Source of the DNA: Candidatus Geocrenenecus huangii
GTDB lineage: Archaea; Thermoproteota; Nitrososphaeria_A; Caldarchaeales; Wolframiiraptoraceae
Assembly: GCA_023268155.1 (NCBI GenBank)
Contig: JALNKM010000003.1
Location: forward strand, 124,001-188,000
Direction of reading: 5' to 3'
Length of the DNA: 64,000 bases
Shown here one piece after another: positions 38,873-46,294 of this stretch. Below the pieces are notes generated by a model. It had not been told where the DNA came from, made no database searches, and worked only from the letters and a program-made list of their open reading frames with translations. The translations under genes and the position numbers were made by a program. Position 1 is the first letter of the stretch, and each line of letters opens with the position of its first letter.

Positions 38873-39430
38873 ATGGATAAGGAAAAAAAGGATTCTACGA
38901 ATAAGATAATATCTGCCCGATATTTTGAAGATAGCATAACTTCTACGTTAGATGATGTTTCGAGATACTATCTTAGAAGAGGGTACGGTGTGTTGGATGA
39001 GGCTAAAAAAATAGTAGAGTATTCTCTCGTTGAGGCATTGTTCTTGTTAGAGATGGGTAGGATGAGGCTTTTTGACCTTAAAGGAGAAGAGGTAAATTTC
39101 GATAGGCTTCTAAAAGAATCATCTATAAAGGAGCCAACTCTATGGAGAGACTACATAGTTTACAGAGACTTGAGGAAGAGAAACTATGTCGTCAAGGACG
39201 GCTTCAGTTCAGATCTACGTTTCAGAGTCTTTGAAAGAGGAGAATATATGGAGAAGCCTGCAAGATACCTAATTGCGATCGTCTATGAGGGTAGAGATCT
39301 ACCAGTCGAGAGGCTAATCGAATGGTTGGAGATATGCAGGAATAATAAAAAGGAGCTTATATTAGCTGTTGTTGATAGGAGAAACGAGGTGATATACTAT
39401 ACTGTCAGGATGGTAGATCTAGTTCCATAA
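38873..39430 (+). CDS. tRNA-splicing endonuclease, structural (non-catalytic) subunit
   Basis: The 185-residue protein has the full EndA fold, with an N-terminal domain ('GVLDEAKKIVEYSLVEALFLLEMGRMRL') and a nuclease-like C-terminal domain ('WRDYIVYRDLRKRNYVVKDGF', 'ELILAVVDRRNEVIYYTV'). In active subunits the triad is Tyr in 'FRVYERG', His in 'H.KYL' and Lys in 'KKLLLAVVD'. Here the first reads FRVFERG, the His position is non-His ('KPARYLI'), and only the Lys region is kept. It therefore looks like the structural subunit of the heterotetrameric enzyme, with the catalytic subunit encoded elsewhere. Confidence 0.85.
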   Translation: MDKEKKDSTNKIISARYFEDSITSTLDDVSRYYLRRGYGVLDEAKKIVEYSLVEALFLLEMGRMRLFDLKGEEVNFDRLLKESSIKEPTLWRDYIVYRDLRKRNYVVKDGFSSDLRFRVFERGEYMEKPARYLIAIVYEGRDLPVERLIEWLEICRNNKKELILAVVDRRNEVIYYTVRMVDLVP

Positions 39431-39478
39431 TTATGCTACGCCCAGAAAGGATGCTTGCAACTAGATTCCAGAAATCTT

Positions 39479-39486
39479 CTAAATTA
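39479..39486 (+). repeat. Left target-site duplication of the IS element
   Basis: CTAAATTA directly precedes the left inverted repeat and is repeated exactly at 40203-40210. Eight base pairs is the usual duplication length of IS6-family elements. Confidence 0.9.
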
Positions 39487-40202
39487 GATAGTGTCCAAAT
39501 AAGGTAATGTATTTAAATGGGGTCTAGCTTGTTATCTTCATGGATATTGTAGCCCTAATCTCTAGTTGTTTTAAGCGTAATAAGAAAGTAGGGAGGTTAA
39601 GGTTTTAGCTGTATTAGAGTATATGTTTCATGGTAGTTGTAGGAAGGTCTCGAAGGTTCTAAGCATTGCTATGGAGCCTATAAGTAAGTCGGATGTACAT
39701 TATCTTTCAAAGATCATATCTTCTAAATTGAAGATAGCGTTAGAACCAAGGTATAGGAGATGCATAGCTATTGATGAAACAAAGCTTAAAGTTAAGAAGA
39801 CCGTAGTATACGTATGGTCTGCTGTAGACGTTGATTCAGGTGAATTACTAGCTCTAGAAGCTTCATATTGTAGAAGCTGTCTAAACGCTCTAAAATTCAT
39901 TAGGAAAGTCCTAAGACTATGCTTGAACAAGCCGAAGATAATTGTGGATAAGGGTCCATGGTATATATGGGCTCTAGAAAGACTTGGAATAGAATATGAT
40001 TATCAAAGATTTGGGATGAGGAATAGAGTTGAAAGATTCTTCAGATACCTTAAGGAGAGAACAGCAGTATTCCATAACAAGCTAAGTGCAAGAAACCATA
40101 TACAGGGAATAACCAATCTGAATCTATTCCTCAACCTATTCACACTATACTATCAGACCATAAGATAGAGAGATGGTTAAGAATACTTATTTGGACACTA
40201 TC
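39487..40202 (+). mobile_element. IS6-like insertion sequence, 716 bp
   Basis: The element has perfect 17-bp terminal inverted repeats, GATAGTGTCCAAATAAG at 39487-39503 and its reverse complement at 40186-40202. It is flanked by an exact 8-bp target duplication (CTAAATTA). It encodes one DDE transposase. It is inserted in the gap between the tRNA endonuclease subunit gene and uL29, only 13 nt past the uL29 stop codon, so it breaks neither gene. The undamaged ends and duplication show that the insertion is recent. Confidence 0.93.
39540..40168 (+). pseudogene. Frameshifted DDE transposase of the IS6-like element
   Basis: The frame opens at the ATG at 39540 (MDIVALISSCFKRNKKVG) and stops at 39606-39608 after the run GGTTTT. 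One extra T in this run (39603-39606) would join it to the next frame, which runs to 40168 and holds 'VLEYMFHGSCRKVSKVLSI', the helix-turn-helix part, and the catalytic D-D-E: Asp in 'CIAIDETKLK', Asp in 'IIVDKGPWY' and Glu in 'RNRVERFFRYLKERT'. The joined product would be about 210 residues. The second frame could still be translated from the ATG at 39623 but would lack its N-terminus. Confidence 0.85.
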
Positions 40203-40210
40203 CTAAATTA
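40203..40210 (+). repeat. Right target-site duplication of the IS element
   Basis: This is the exact second copy of CTAAATTA, adjoining the right inverted repeat and ending 5 nt before the stop codon of uL29. Confidence 0.9.
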
Positions 40211-40215
40211 AATGG

Positions 40216-40416
40216 TTATAGTTTTATACCTCTCTCCTTCAAGATCGTTAAGATCCTGGCTATTCTCTTCTTAGTATTTCTGATTAGAGCAGTCTTCTCC
40301 ATTCCTGCACCGCCTATCTTACTTCTGAGTAGCACAAGCTCGGCTCTCAGCCTATCCAGCTCGTCTAACAATTCCTCACTACTCTTCTGCCTCAGTTCTT
40401 TCACTTCCTTCACCAA
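40216..40416 (-). CDS. rpl29: Large-subunit ribosomal protein uL29
   Basis: The 66-residue protein is uL29, which sits near the peptide exit of the large ribosomal subunit. It has the typical antiparallel helices ('KEVKELRQKSSEELLDELDR', 'LIRNTKKRIARILTILKER'). The first 38 nt overlap the end of rps3, with a TTG start and a neighbouring GTG as an alternative. The order uL22-uS3-uL29 is the usual archaeal S10/spc-type order; genes that normally follow are absent because the IS element and an unrelated gene lie downstream. Confidence 0.95.
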   Translation of the reverse strand: MVKEVKELRQKSSEELLDELDRLRAELVLLRSKIGGAGMEKTALIRNTKKRIARILTILKERGIKL

Positions 40417-41062
40417 CTTCCTCCACCACCTCTACTTTCGGTTGTGAAGATTTCAAGATCTGAATCTTCTCTACGTTGACTCCAAGTTCTTCTGGTAGAA
40501 GTGCATCTGAAGGGTATATCTTTACTTTCACGCCGTATATCCCTGTCTTAAGCAAGACAGATGCTTTCCCAACCCTCACGTATTTTAAAGCATATTCTCC
40601 TGATTTTGGAATAAACCCTGCACTATATTTTTCCGTTCTAGCTCTCGCAGACGTAAGTTTTCCACTTATCTCTATCTCTACTCCTCTCGCACCTGCATCC
40701 ATTATCCTCCTCAATGCCCAAAATGCTACTCTTCTATGTCTCACACCTCTCTCTATTGCTTGAGCTATCCTATAAGCCATAACATATGGGTTGAGCTCAG
40801 GTATCTCTATCTCCGCTACTGTTACGTTCGGGTTCTCTATACCAAACCTCGAGGCAAGTACTTCTGAAATCTCCTTAATGGTTCTACCTCTAGAACCTAT
40901 GACTCTGCCTGGATGCATAGCGTATATCGTTACTCTAGTACCGATGGGGGTAAAAACTATGTCTACTCCTCCGAATCCTGCATCTTTCAATTTCTCAGCT
41001 AGGTATTCTTCAACCTCCGTCTTCTTCTTCCTCTTCTCAAGCAGTTGTTTAATAGTTGACAA
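40379..41062 (-). CDS. rps3: Small-subunit ribosomal protein uS3
   Basis: The 227-residue protein is uS3, at the mRNA entry of the small subunit. It carries a KH domain with 'HPGRVIGSRGRTIKEISEVL', then 'QAIERGVRHRRVAFWALRRIMDAGARGVEIEISGKL' (in parts) and 'GYIPKSGEYALKYVRVG'-like 'GFIPKSGEYALKYVRVGKA'. The C-terminal acidic tail is typical of archaeal uS3. It follows uL22 by one base and overlaps uL29 by 38 nt. Confidence 0.97.
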   Translation of the reverse strand: MSTIKQLLEKRKKKTEVEEYLAEKLKDAGFGGVDIVFTPIGTRVTIYAMHPGRVIGSRGRTIKEISEVLASRFGIENPNVTVAEIEIPELNPYVMAYRIAQAIERGVRHRRVAFWALRRIMDAGARGVEIEISGKLTSARARTEKYSAGFIPKSGEYALKYVRVGKASVLLKTGIYGVKVKIYPSDALLPEELGVNVEKIQILKSSQPKVEVVEEVGEGSERTEAEE

Positions 41063-41063
41063 C

Positions 41064-41522
41064 CTATTCTTTCACCTCTCCTATGATTTCTATGTGGGTG
41101 AGGATTTTATCATATGGCGTTGCTCTACCAAATGCCCTCTCAATAAATTTCCTTATAACTCTTCCTTTATGAGCTACAGCATATCTTATTACTACTTTTT
41201 CAGGGTCAAGACCTTTAAATTCAGCATTTGCTTCAAGGCTCTCCAATAATTTTAACATCATTCTCGCAATTTTAACTGGGTATCCTCCGGGACCTCTTGT
41301 CTGGCGGTGATGTGCTCTATCCTTCCTATACCTCCTGTAGGGGATCATTCTCTTCATAGCTATAACGTCCTCCATAAGCTTCTTAGCCTCAGGTATCCTC
41401 AACCCGATAACCGCTGTACAAACCTCGCGTGAAAACTTCGGAGAGACATCTACCTCTCTAAGACTAGCTTTAACCGTCTTGGCTGGATCCAGTTCTTTTA
41501 CTGAGTAACCCCAGTTAGGCAT
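41064..41522 (-). CDS. rpl22: Large-subunit ribosomal protein uL22
   Basis: The 152-residue protein is uL22, which lines the exit tunnel. Visible family blocks are 'WGYSVKELDPAKTVKASLREVDVSPKFSREV', 'MIPYRRYRKDRAHHR' and 'GPGGYPVKIARMMLKLLES', plus the C-terminal hairpin 'GRVIRKFIERAFGRATPYDKI'. It is the first gene of the uL22-uS3-uL29 run; uS19 and uL2, which usually precede it, are not upstream, where Ogg2 is found 145 nt away on the same strand. Confidence 0.96.
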   Translation of the reverse strand: MPNWGYSVKELDPAKTVKASLREVDVSPKFSREVCTAVIGLRIPEAKKLMEDVIAMKRMIPYRRYRKDRAHHRQTRGPGGYPVKIARMMLKLLESLEANAEFKGLDPEKVVIRYAVAHKGRVIRKFIERAFGRATPYDKILTHIEIIGEVKE

Positions 41523-41667
41523 CTCCCATCCGCCTATCTGTTAGTCATCATCTATGCAGGAGAGAATGTAAGCACTATTTAATGATGCCGTTCGAATTAG
41601 TCTTATCCAGATGTAAGCCCCATTCTAGCTAAAAACCTATTTCAAATCTACGGTTTAGAGATTTATT

Positions 41668-42300
41668 CTATTTTACTATTTTACCTGTCTCCATGTACCA
41701 TAGATACAAGTCTAGTTCTCCAGGCTTGAGGCCAACTATCCTAGATATTTCTTCCAAGGTTTTTTCAATTTCTAAATACTTCTTCCTCGTTAATGTTCTA
41801 GGCTTCTCTGTTATCTCATACTTTTCCAATAAGTTTAGGATGTGGAAGTCGATTATTGCTACTTCCAGGCATCCTATATTTCTAAGGAAATGGCTTGCCT
41901 CCTTATATCCTAATCCATCGATATTCTCCACCAACCATTCTCTGATCTGCTTACAATCAACCAATGTGTCAAGAACGTTCTTTACCTGGTCTAGCTTCCT
42001 TCTAGCCCTAACGATGTATTTGGCTCTAGTCTCAGGATACCTGTGCCCAAGCCTTCTTAGTTCTTCCACCAGTTCTTTTTCCGGAAGCTTCAAAAACCCA
42101 TCATTAATCCTTTCTTGTATTCGTAGACTTTTCTCAGCACTGTATCCCGCGGCCAAGATGCAGAAACATAATTCCTTGAATATTTCTGTAATATCTTTAC
42201 TCCTAAGCTGGATGAAGCTTCTTATCTTCTCATCTACAAGCCTCTTTATATCTGTCTCAATTAATCTTCTAAGCTCGTTCAGCAATTGTTCCAAAGTCAT
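41668..42300 (-). CDS. 8-oxoguanine DNA glycosylase/lyase, Ogg2 family
   Basis: The 210-residue enzyme removes oxidised guanine from DNA. It has the helix-hairpin-helix fold of the archaeal Ogg2 family: 'CILAAGYSAEKSLRIQERINDGFL', 'LGHRYPETRAKYI', the catalytic lysine region 'IDGLGYKEASHFLRNIG', and the catalytic aspartate in 'AIIDFHILNLL'. The family ends with a short 'LDLYLWY..TGKI' tail, present here. It lies downstream of the cytochrome bd-type oxidase genes on the same strand, a sensible neighbour for oxidative damage repair. Confidence 0.93.
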   Translation of the reverse strand: MTLEQLLNELRRLIETDIKRLVDEKIRSFIQLRSKDITEIFKELCFCILAAGYSAEKSLRIQERINDGFLKLPEKELVEELRRLGHRYPETRAKYIVRARRKLDQVKNVLDTLVDCKQIREWLVENIDGLGYKEASHFLRNIGCLEVAIIDFHILNLLEKYEITEKPRTLTRKKYLEIEKTLEEISRIVGLKPGELDLYLWYMETGKIVK

Positions 42301-42352
42301 CTGGAGTGTTTTATGTCTAGATGTAGTAAAAAGTATTGTGGAGGTTGGGAGT

Positions 42353-43465
42353 TCACGATTCCCCGATTATTCCTTTAATGAGGTACAGGTAAAGTAATGC
42401 TATGAAGATCGCTGTAAAGAAAAGTATAGCTGATACTCCTGACAGTATCAAGGATGGTTCTATGAAAAGCAGTCTATTTATGAATATTTCCACGGGCACC
42501 CCTGTATCGCCTACTATAACCATGTATGGTAGCCTACCGATATCGTGTGCTATCTCTCCAAATACTAGTGCGGCTATAGATAGAGGGGCAAGAATATATG
42601 CTGTCCACCTCCTAGAAGGTTGATAATAATGGACTATCCCGAGGACCAAGATCAGAATTGATAGTAGAACCATTCCGAGGAAAAAGTATGAAACATCCGT
42701 TGATGGGTATTGGGTAGGTAGAAATGATCTTGTTAAGCTGGCGAATAGGTACGGTGAGTGAAAGCTCAGCGTACTCCAGAACCAGAATCCTGCTAATCCT
42801 TGAGGTACTATCATCAAGCCTCCGATAAGGCTAGCGTACCCACTCCATCTTTCAACTGTTTTATCAATCTTCGACGACCATGCTAAGCCAGCTGAAGCGG
42901 CTAGGAACCCTATGGATAACGCTCCGAAAAATGTATGTAGTAGAAGTGGAGGATAGAGGGGGTTCATTAAAGCTTCTATAATGTTCCCAGAAATCGGGTT
43001 TAAGCTAGTTAAGCCGACGGGACTGCTTATGAATGCGAAAATATATCTAAACCCTGCGGGGATCATTAATCCTGAGAAGGCCATGACGAGCCCTACGGCG
43101 AGATGTATTCTCGCTCCAACTCTATCCCAAGTATACCAGTAGGCAGCTATAGATGTTAATCTAAGTATTATACCAATGATACTTATTAGTAGGGGGATGA
43201 ATAGGATTATCGTTGCGATGTTTACCAGCGTGGGCCAGAATCCAGCCAAAACAACGGTTATCATAGTTCCGTAGACGCCTGAAACGACCTCCGTTGCAAC
43301 GAGAAACTTGAAGACTTTTCTAGAAGGCTTAGCTGCCTCAGTATTTGAAATTGACCTCCATCTAAGAATTACACTGTAGAATCCTAAACCGATGTTTATG
43401 TTTACGAACGTTAAATGGATCAGCAATATTACTCCTAGAACCATTAAAGGTAAAGTTACATCCAT
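42353..43465 (-). CDS. Cytochrome bd-type oxygen reductase, CydA' subunit
   Basis: The 370-residue protein has nine hydrophobic segments. It is related to CydA rather than CydB: 'LIHLTFVNINIGLGFYSV' keeps a histidine in helix 1, 'GARIHLAVGLVMAFSGLMIPAGFRYIFAF' resembles the second haem region of CydA, and 'GEIAHDIGRLPYMV' is a degenerate form of the GRQPW motif. It fits CydA', the CydA paralogue that takes the place of CydB in some archaea. It directly follows cydA, sharing one base, and no cydB is nearby. Confidence 0.75.
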   Translation of the reverse strand: MDVTLPLMVLGVILLIHLTFVNINIGLGFYSVILRWRSISNTEAAKPSRKVFKFLVATEVVSGVYGTMITVVLAGFWPTLVNIATIILFIPLLISIIGIILRLTSIAAYWYTWDRVGARIHLAVGLVMAFSGLMIPAGFRYIFAFISSPVGLTSLNPISGNIIEALMNPLYPPLLLHTFFGALSIGFLAASAGLAWSSKIDKTVERWSGYASLIGGLMIVPQGLAGFWFWSTLSFHSPYLFASLTRSFLPTQYPSTDVSYFFLGMVLLSILILVLGIVHYYQPSRRWTAYILAPLSIAALVFGEIAHDIGRLPYMVIVGDTGVPVEIFINRLLFIEPSLILSGVSAILFFTAIFIALLYLYLIKGIIGES

Positions 43466-44961
43466 TATCCCTCACCTATCTTTAGGAATTTCGGAGGCTT
43501 CTTCAAAACTAGGTATATTGTTGTAAAGGTTATGATGAGCCCTAACAGTAGTCCACCGATTATGGTCAAAACTATCTCTAATCCTATTGGATTCGGTGTA
43601 ACGAGTTCTTCTGGATAAAGTAAGCCATATACTGTCCAGGGTTTTCTACCAATCTCTCTTACCGCCCATCCAAGCCCTGCCAATGCGGGAGCGATAAAGA
43701 ACATAGCAAGCCCACCATAGAACAGTATTCTTTCTCTCCCATGCCAGAACTTCCTGAAAACGAATGAGCTTATGATTATTAGCGAGATTATTAGGGATAA
43801 CGCTGCTAAACTGATCTTAACTTCGTAGAGAGTTTTCACTAATGGAAGCTTCTCAAAAGCTTTCAGGGTATCCATTACAGCTATTTCTTTAACTGGCATA
43901 CCGCCTATCCTGAGGTTCGGGGTTGGATGATTCTCAGAGACCTGCATGAAATAGTCAAATCCTTTGAACACGTAATTCGGGTCCCCGAAGATCGTTAACC
44001 CCGCTGGAAGATATGGCCCAGATTTCTCTAGGCCAGCTATCATAGCGAATTTAGTTGGCTGGTAGAGGTATACCATTAAACCTTGCTCATGGCCTTCTAT
44101 TCCTTGGATGATTAGCAGGATCGAGCCTATTAAAGCAACCGTCTTAAACAATTTTAGATAATAGTCTCTTTTCTCTTTCATCCTTAATCCATTATATGCA
44201 AGTGCTCCTGCTATCCAGAATACTCCCACTATCGTTGTAGCGAGAAGTTGATGTATTATGCTCGTTAAAGCATAAGGGCTGGTTAAAGATACCCATGGAT
44301 CTTTTAACAACTCACCGTAAGAATTGGTTAACATGTTCAGTATAGTTGGGTTAACTAGAGGTGCTCCAGAACTTGCCCATCTGGTTACTAATGCTTCCTT
44401 AACAGACAATAAGAAATCTGCATTTACTAGTAATGGACCATATATGGGAGCCCATGGATAGATTTTATTGATTATTTCTCCAGTCCCCCATGGTGCTTGC
44501 ATCCAAGAATTTACAGAGGTTATTAATGCTCCTGACAACAAGGCACCTCCAGTGTAGGTTACCGTTATTATCCAATGTGTCCAAGGATTCTTGAACTTGT
44601 CCCATGTATAAAGTAGTGCGATAAGTAGCGTTGCTTCGATTGTGAAAGCTACCAACTCTAAGAAGAGTGGAGTGAAGAAGAATGACCCGATAGCCAGTAT
44701 TACACCATTCCATACCTGTACGAGTCCGAACTCCACTAGCGTCCCCGTCGCCGCTCCAAATACGAACGCAACTACTATAACTATGGATATTTGTTTAGCA
44801 AGGCTAATGAAGGCAGAATCTTTCTTCTTTAAACCTAGAAACTCAATTATAGTTAATGTAATAGAGAAACCTATAACTATGGCGACAGTTATTGAGTGAA
44901 TGTAGATCCCTAATGCAGATAGATCGAGTATTCCTCTTAGACCCGTTCCAAGACTATTCAT
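43465..44961 (-). CDS. cydA: Cytochrome bd-type oxygen reductase, CydA subunit
   Basis: The 498-residue protein is CydA, the haem-bearing subunit of a quinol:oxygen reductase in the cytoplasmic membrane. Typical features are 'YIHSITVAIVIGF' with the conserved His, 'FFFTPLFLELVAFTIEATLL' with the conserved Glu, 'SVNSWMQAPWG', 'EGHEQGLMVYLYQPTKFAMIAG' (in parts) and 'REIGRKPWTVYG'. The long quinone loop insertion is absent. The ATG at 44961 is chosen because CAGGGTGA precedes it; the frame stays open to 45036. It overlaps cydA' by one base. Confidence 0.9.
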   Translation of the reverse strand: MNSLGTGLRGILDLSALGIYIHSITVAIVIGFSITLTIIEFLGLKKKDSAFISLAKQISIVIVVAFVFGAATGTLVEFGLVQVWNGVILAIGSFFFTPLFLELVAFTIEATLLIALLYTWDKFKNPWTHWIITVTYTGGALLSGALITSVNSWMQAPWGTGEIINKIYPWAPIYGPLLVNADFLLSVKEALVTRWASSGAPLVNPTILNMLTNSYGELLKDPWVSLTSPYALTSIIHQLLATTIVGVFWIAGALAYNGLRMKEKRDYYLKLFKTVALIGSILLIIQGIEGHEQGLMVYLYQPTKFAMIAGLEKSGPYLPAGLTIFGDPNYVFKGFDYFMQVSENHPTPNLRIGGMPVKEIAVMDTLKAFEKLPLVKTLYEVKISLAALSLIISLIIISSFVFRKFWHGRERILFYGGLAMFFIAPALAGLGWAVREIGRKPWTVYGLLYPEELVTPNPIGLEIVLTIIGGLLLGLIITFTTIYLVLKKPPKFLKIGEG

Positions 44962-45018
44962 ATTTTTCACCCTGCCGATTTCATACTTCTTCCAAGTTAC
45001 AGGATTAATAAGACTTAT

Positions 45019-45033
45019 GTTCGAACTTCGAAC
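45019..45033 (-). promoter_or_regulatory. Palindromic operator at the cydA promoter
   Basis: The minus strand reads GTTCGAAGTTCGAAC, a perfect 7-bp inverted repeat around one G. It lies just downstream of the box A-like TTTAATTTAT (about 45037-45046), so a bound regulator would block transcription start of cydA. A near copy lies at the start of the adjacent Lrp-family gene, with matching flanks TTTATG before and AT after. Confidence 0.55.
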
Positions 45034-45118
45034 CATAAATTAAACCGAGTTTGTATACGTGTAAGGACATTCGAAAAAATAGAAGGATGGCATAGTCGTA
45101 TGGCACATGTTCTCTGGA

Positions 45119-45781
45119 TTACTGCTTTTCAGGTTCCTTGTATACAAACCACCAATCGTATCCTTTGTACTGCGTTAATCTTTCTTCAGCTGTTTTCTCA
45201 TCTGTCGCCGGTGGAACTATTACTTTGTCTCCTACGAGCTCATTATTTGGCCAGTTTGCTGGAATCGCTGCTTTAGATTTATCTGCTATCTGGAGTCCTC
45301 TGACAGCTCTTATTATCTCATCTATGTTTCTTCCAAGCTCTGGTGGGTAGTAGTATATCGCTCTAAGGATCCCCTCGGGATCAATTATGAAGACTGCCCT
45401 AACAGTGTTTGTTCCCTTTTTCGGGTGAACCATACCAAGCATTCCAGCAATCTTTCCCATGTCGTCAGCGATTACAGGAAACTCAATAGTTAAGTTAAGT
45501 TTCTCCTTGATCCATTTAATCCATTGTATATGGCTGAAAACCTGGTCTATGCTAAGACCAATAAGTTCACAGTTTAGTTTCTTGAATTCATCATACCTTT
45601 TCTGGAATGCGTAGAACTCGGTTGTACAGACAGGGGTGAAGTCGGCTGGATGAGAAAACAATACAACCCATTTTCCTTTATAGTCTTCTGGGAAATTGAT
45701 TACGCCCTTGGTCGTTCTAGCTTTAAAGCTCGGCATCTTATCTCCTATCATAGGAATTTTTCCCAACTCTACCGCTTCCAT
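45119..45781 (-). CDS. Peroxiredoxin, archaeal Prx6-like
   Basis: The 220-residue thiol peroxidase reduces hydrogen peroxide and organic peroxides. The peroxidatic Cys52 lies in '[13 protein letters not shown]', with the arginine in '[20 protein letters not shown]' supporting it. The C-terminal arm ('[19 protein letters not shown]') is that of archaeal Prx6-type enzymes, but the extra C-terminal cysteines known from some relatives are missing; a Cys at about 75 could serve for resolution. AGGAGA precedes the ATG. It is divergent from the Lrp-family gene and shares its upstream region, next to the oxygen reductase. Confidence 0.94.
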   Translation of the reverse strand: MEAVELGKIPMIGDKMPSFKARTTKGVINFPEDYKGKWVVLFSHPADFTPVCTTEFYAFQKRYDEFKKLNCELIGLSIDQVFSHIQWIKWIKEKLNLTIEFPVIADDMGKIAGMLGMVHPKKGTNTVRAVFIIDPEGILRAIYYYPPELGRNIDEIIRAVRGLQIADKSKAAIPANWPNNELVGDKVIVPPATDEKTAEERLTQYKGYDWWFVYKEPEKQ

Positions 45782-45838
45782 TCTCCTACTGCCCCCGGTT
45801 CTTTATTATTTATTAAATGGCTCGATTATTAATATTTT

Positions 45839-46261
45839 ATGGTTCGACTTACGAACATCGAACTAATAAAAGAGTTATTAGTAGATTCTAGAAGATCCTA
45901 TGTCGAATTAGCGAAAAGATTTGGTGTAACAGAAGCAGCAATAAGAAAAAGAATAAAGAAATTAGAATCCGAGAAGATTATAAAACGATTTACTATCGAG
46001 GTTGATTTGAAGAAGCTTGGATTCGAGATTCATACGCTTATAGGCTTAGATGCTTCTCCCGAGAAGCTTGTCCAGGTACTTGAAGAATTACAGAGGATGG
46101 AAGAAGTCGCAGGACTCTATACTTCATCCGGAGACCACATGATATTGATGGAATGCTGGTTCAAGAATATGAATCAACTATCGGAATTCGTAAAGAGGCT
46201 GGAGAAGCTGGATGGAGTAACAAGAATCTGTCCAGCAATTATCTTAGAGAAGATCAAGTAG
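45839..46261 (+). CDS. Lrp/AsnC-family transcriptional regulator
   Basis: The 140-residue protein has an N-terminal helix-turn-helix ('LIKELLVDSRRSYVELAKRFGVTEAAIRKRIKKLE' in parts) and a C-terminal RAM effector domain ('TLIGLDASPEKLVQVLEELQRM', 'SGDHMILMECWFKNMNQL'). Such proteins form dimers and octamers and bind palindromic sites. A box A-like TATTAAAT at 45811-45818 puts transcription start at the ATG, so the message is leaderless. A GTTCG-N5-CGAAC palindrome covers codons 2-6, suggesting autorepression. Its neighbours are peroxiredoxin and the CydA-CydA' oxidase, likely targets. Confidence 0.93.
   Translation: MVRLTNIELIKELLVDSRRSYVELAKRFGVTEAAIRKRIKKLESEKIIKRFTIEVDLKKLGFEIHTLIGLDASPEKLVQVLEELQRMEEVAGLYTSSGDHMILMECWFKNMNQLSEFVKRLEKLDGVTRICPAIILEKIK
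45842..45856 (+). promoter_or_regulatory. Probable operator inside the start of the Lrp-family gene
   Basis: GTTCGACTTACGAAC has 5-bp inverted arms around ACTTA and lies from +4 of the coding sequence, just after the expected transcription start. Together with flanks (TTTATG before, AT after) it matches the cydA palindrome at all but three of its 15 positions. Confidence 0.5.
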
Positions 46262-46294
46262 ACTTCCACGTAATTAGTTTACGAAGACATTGAT

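Noticed and set aside
44962-45036. A 25-residue N-terminal extension of CydA
   Set aside because: The ATG at 44961 has a good ribosome-binding site and matches the usual CydA start, while the extension covers the palindromic operator.
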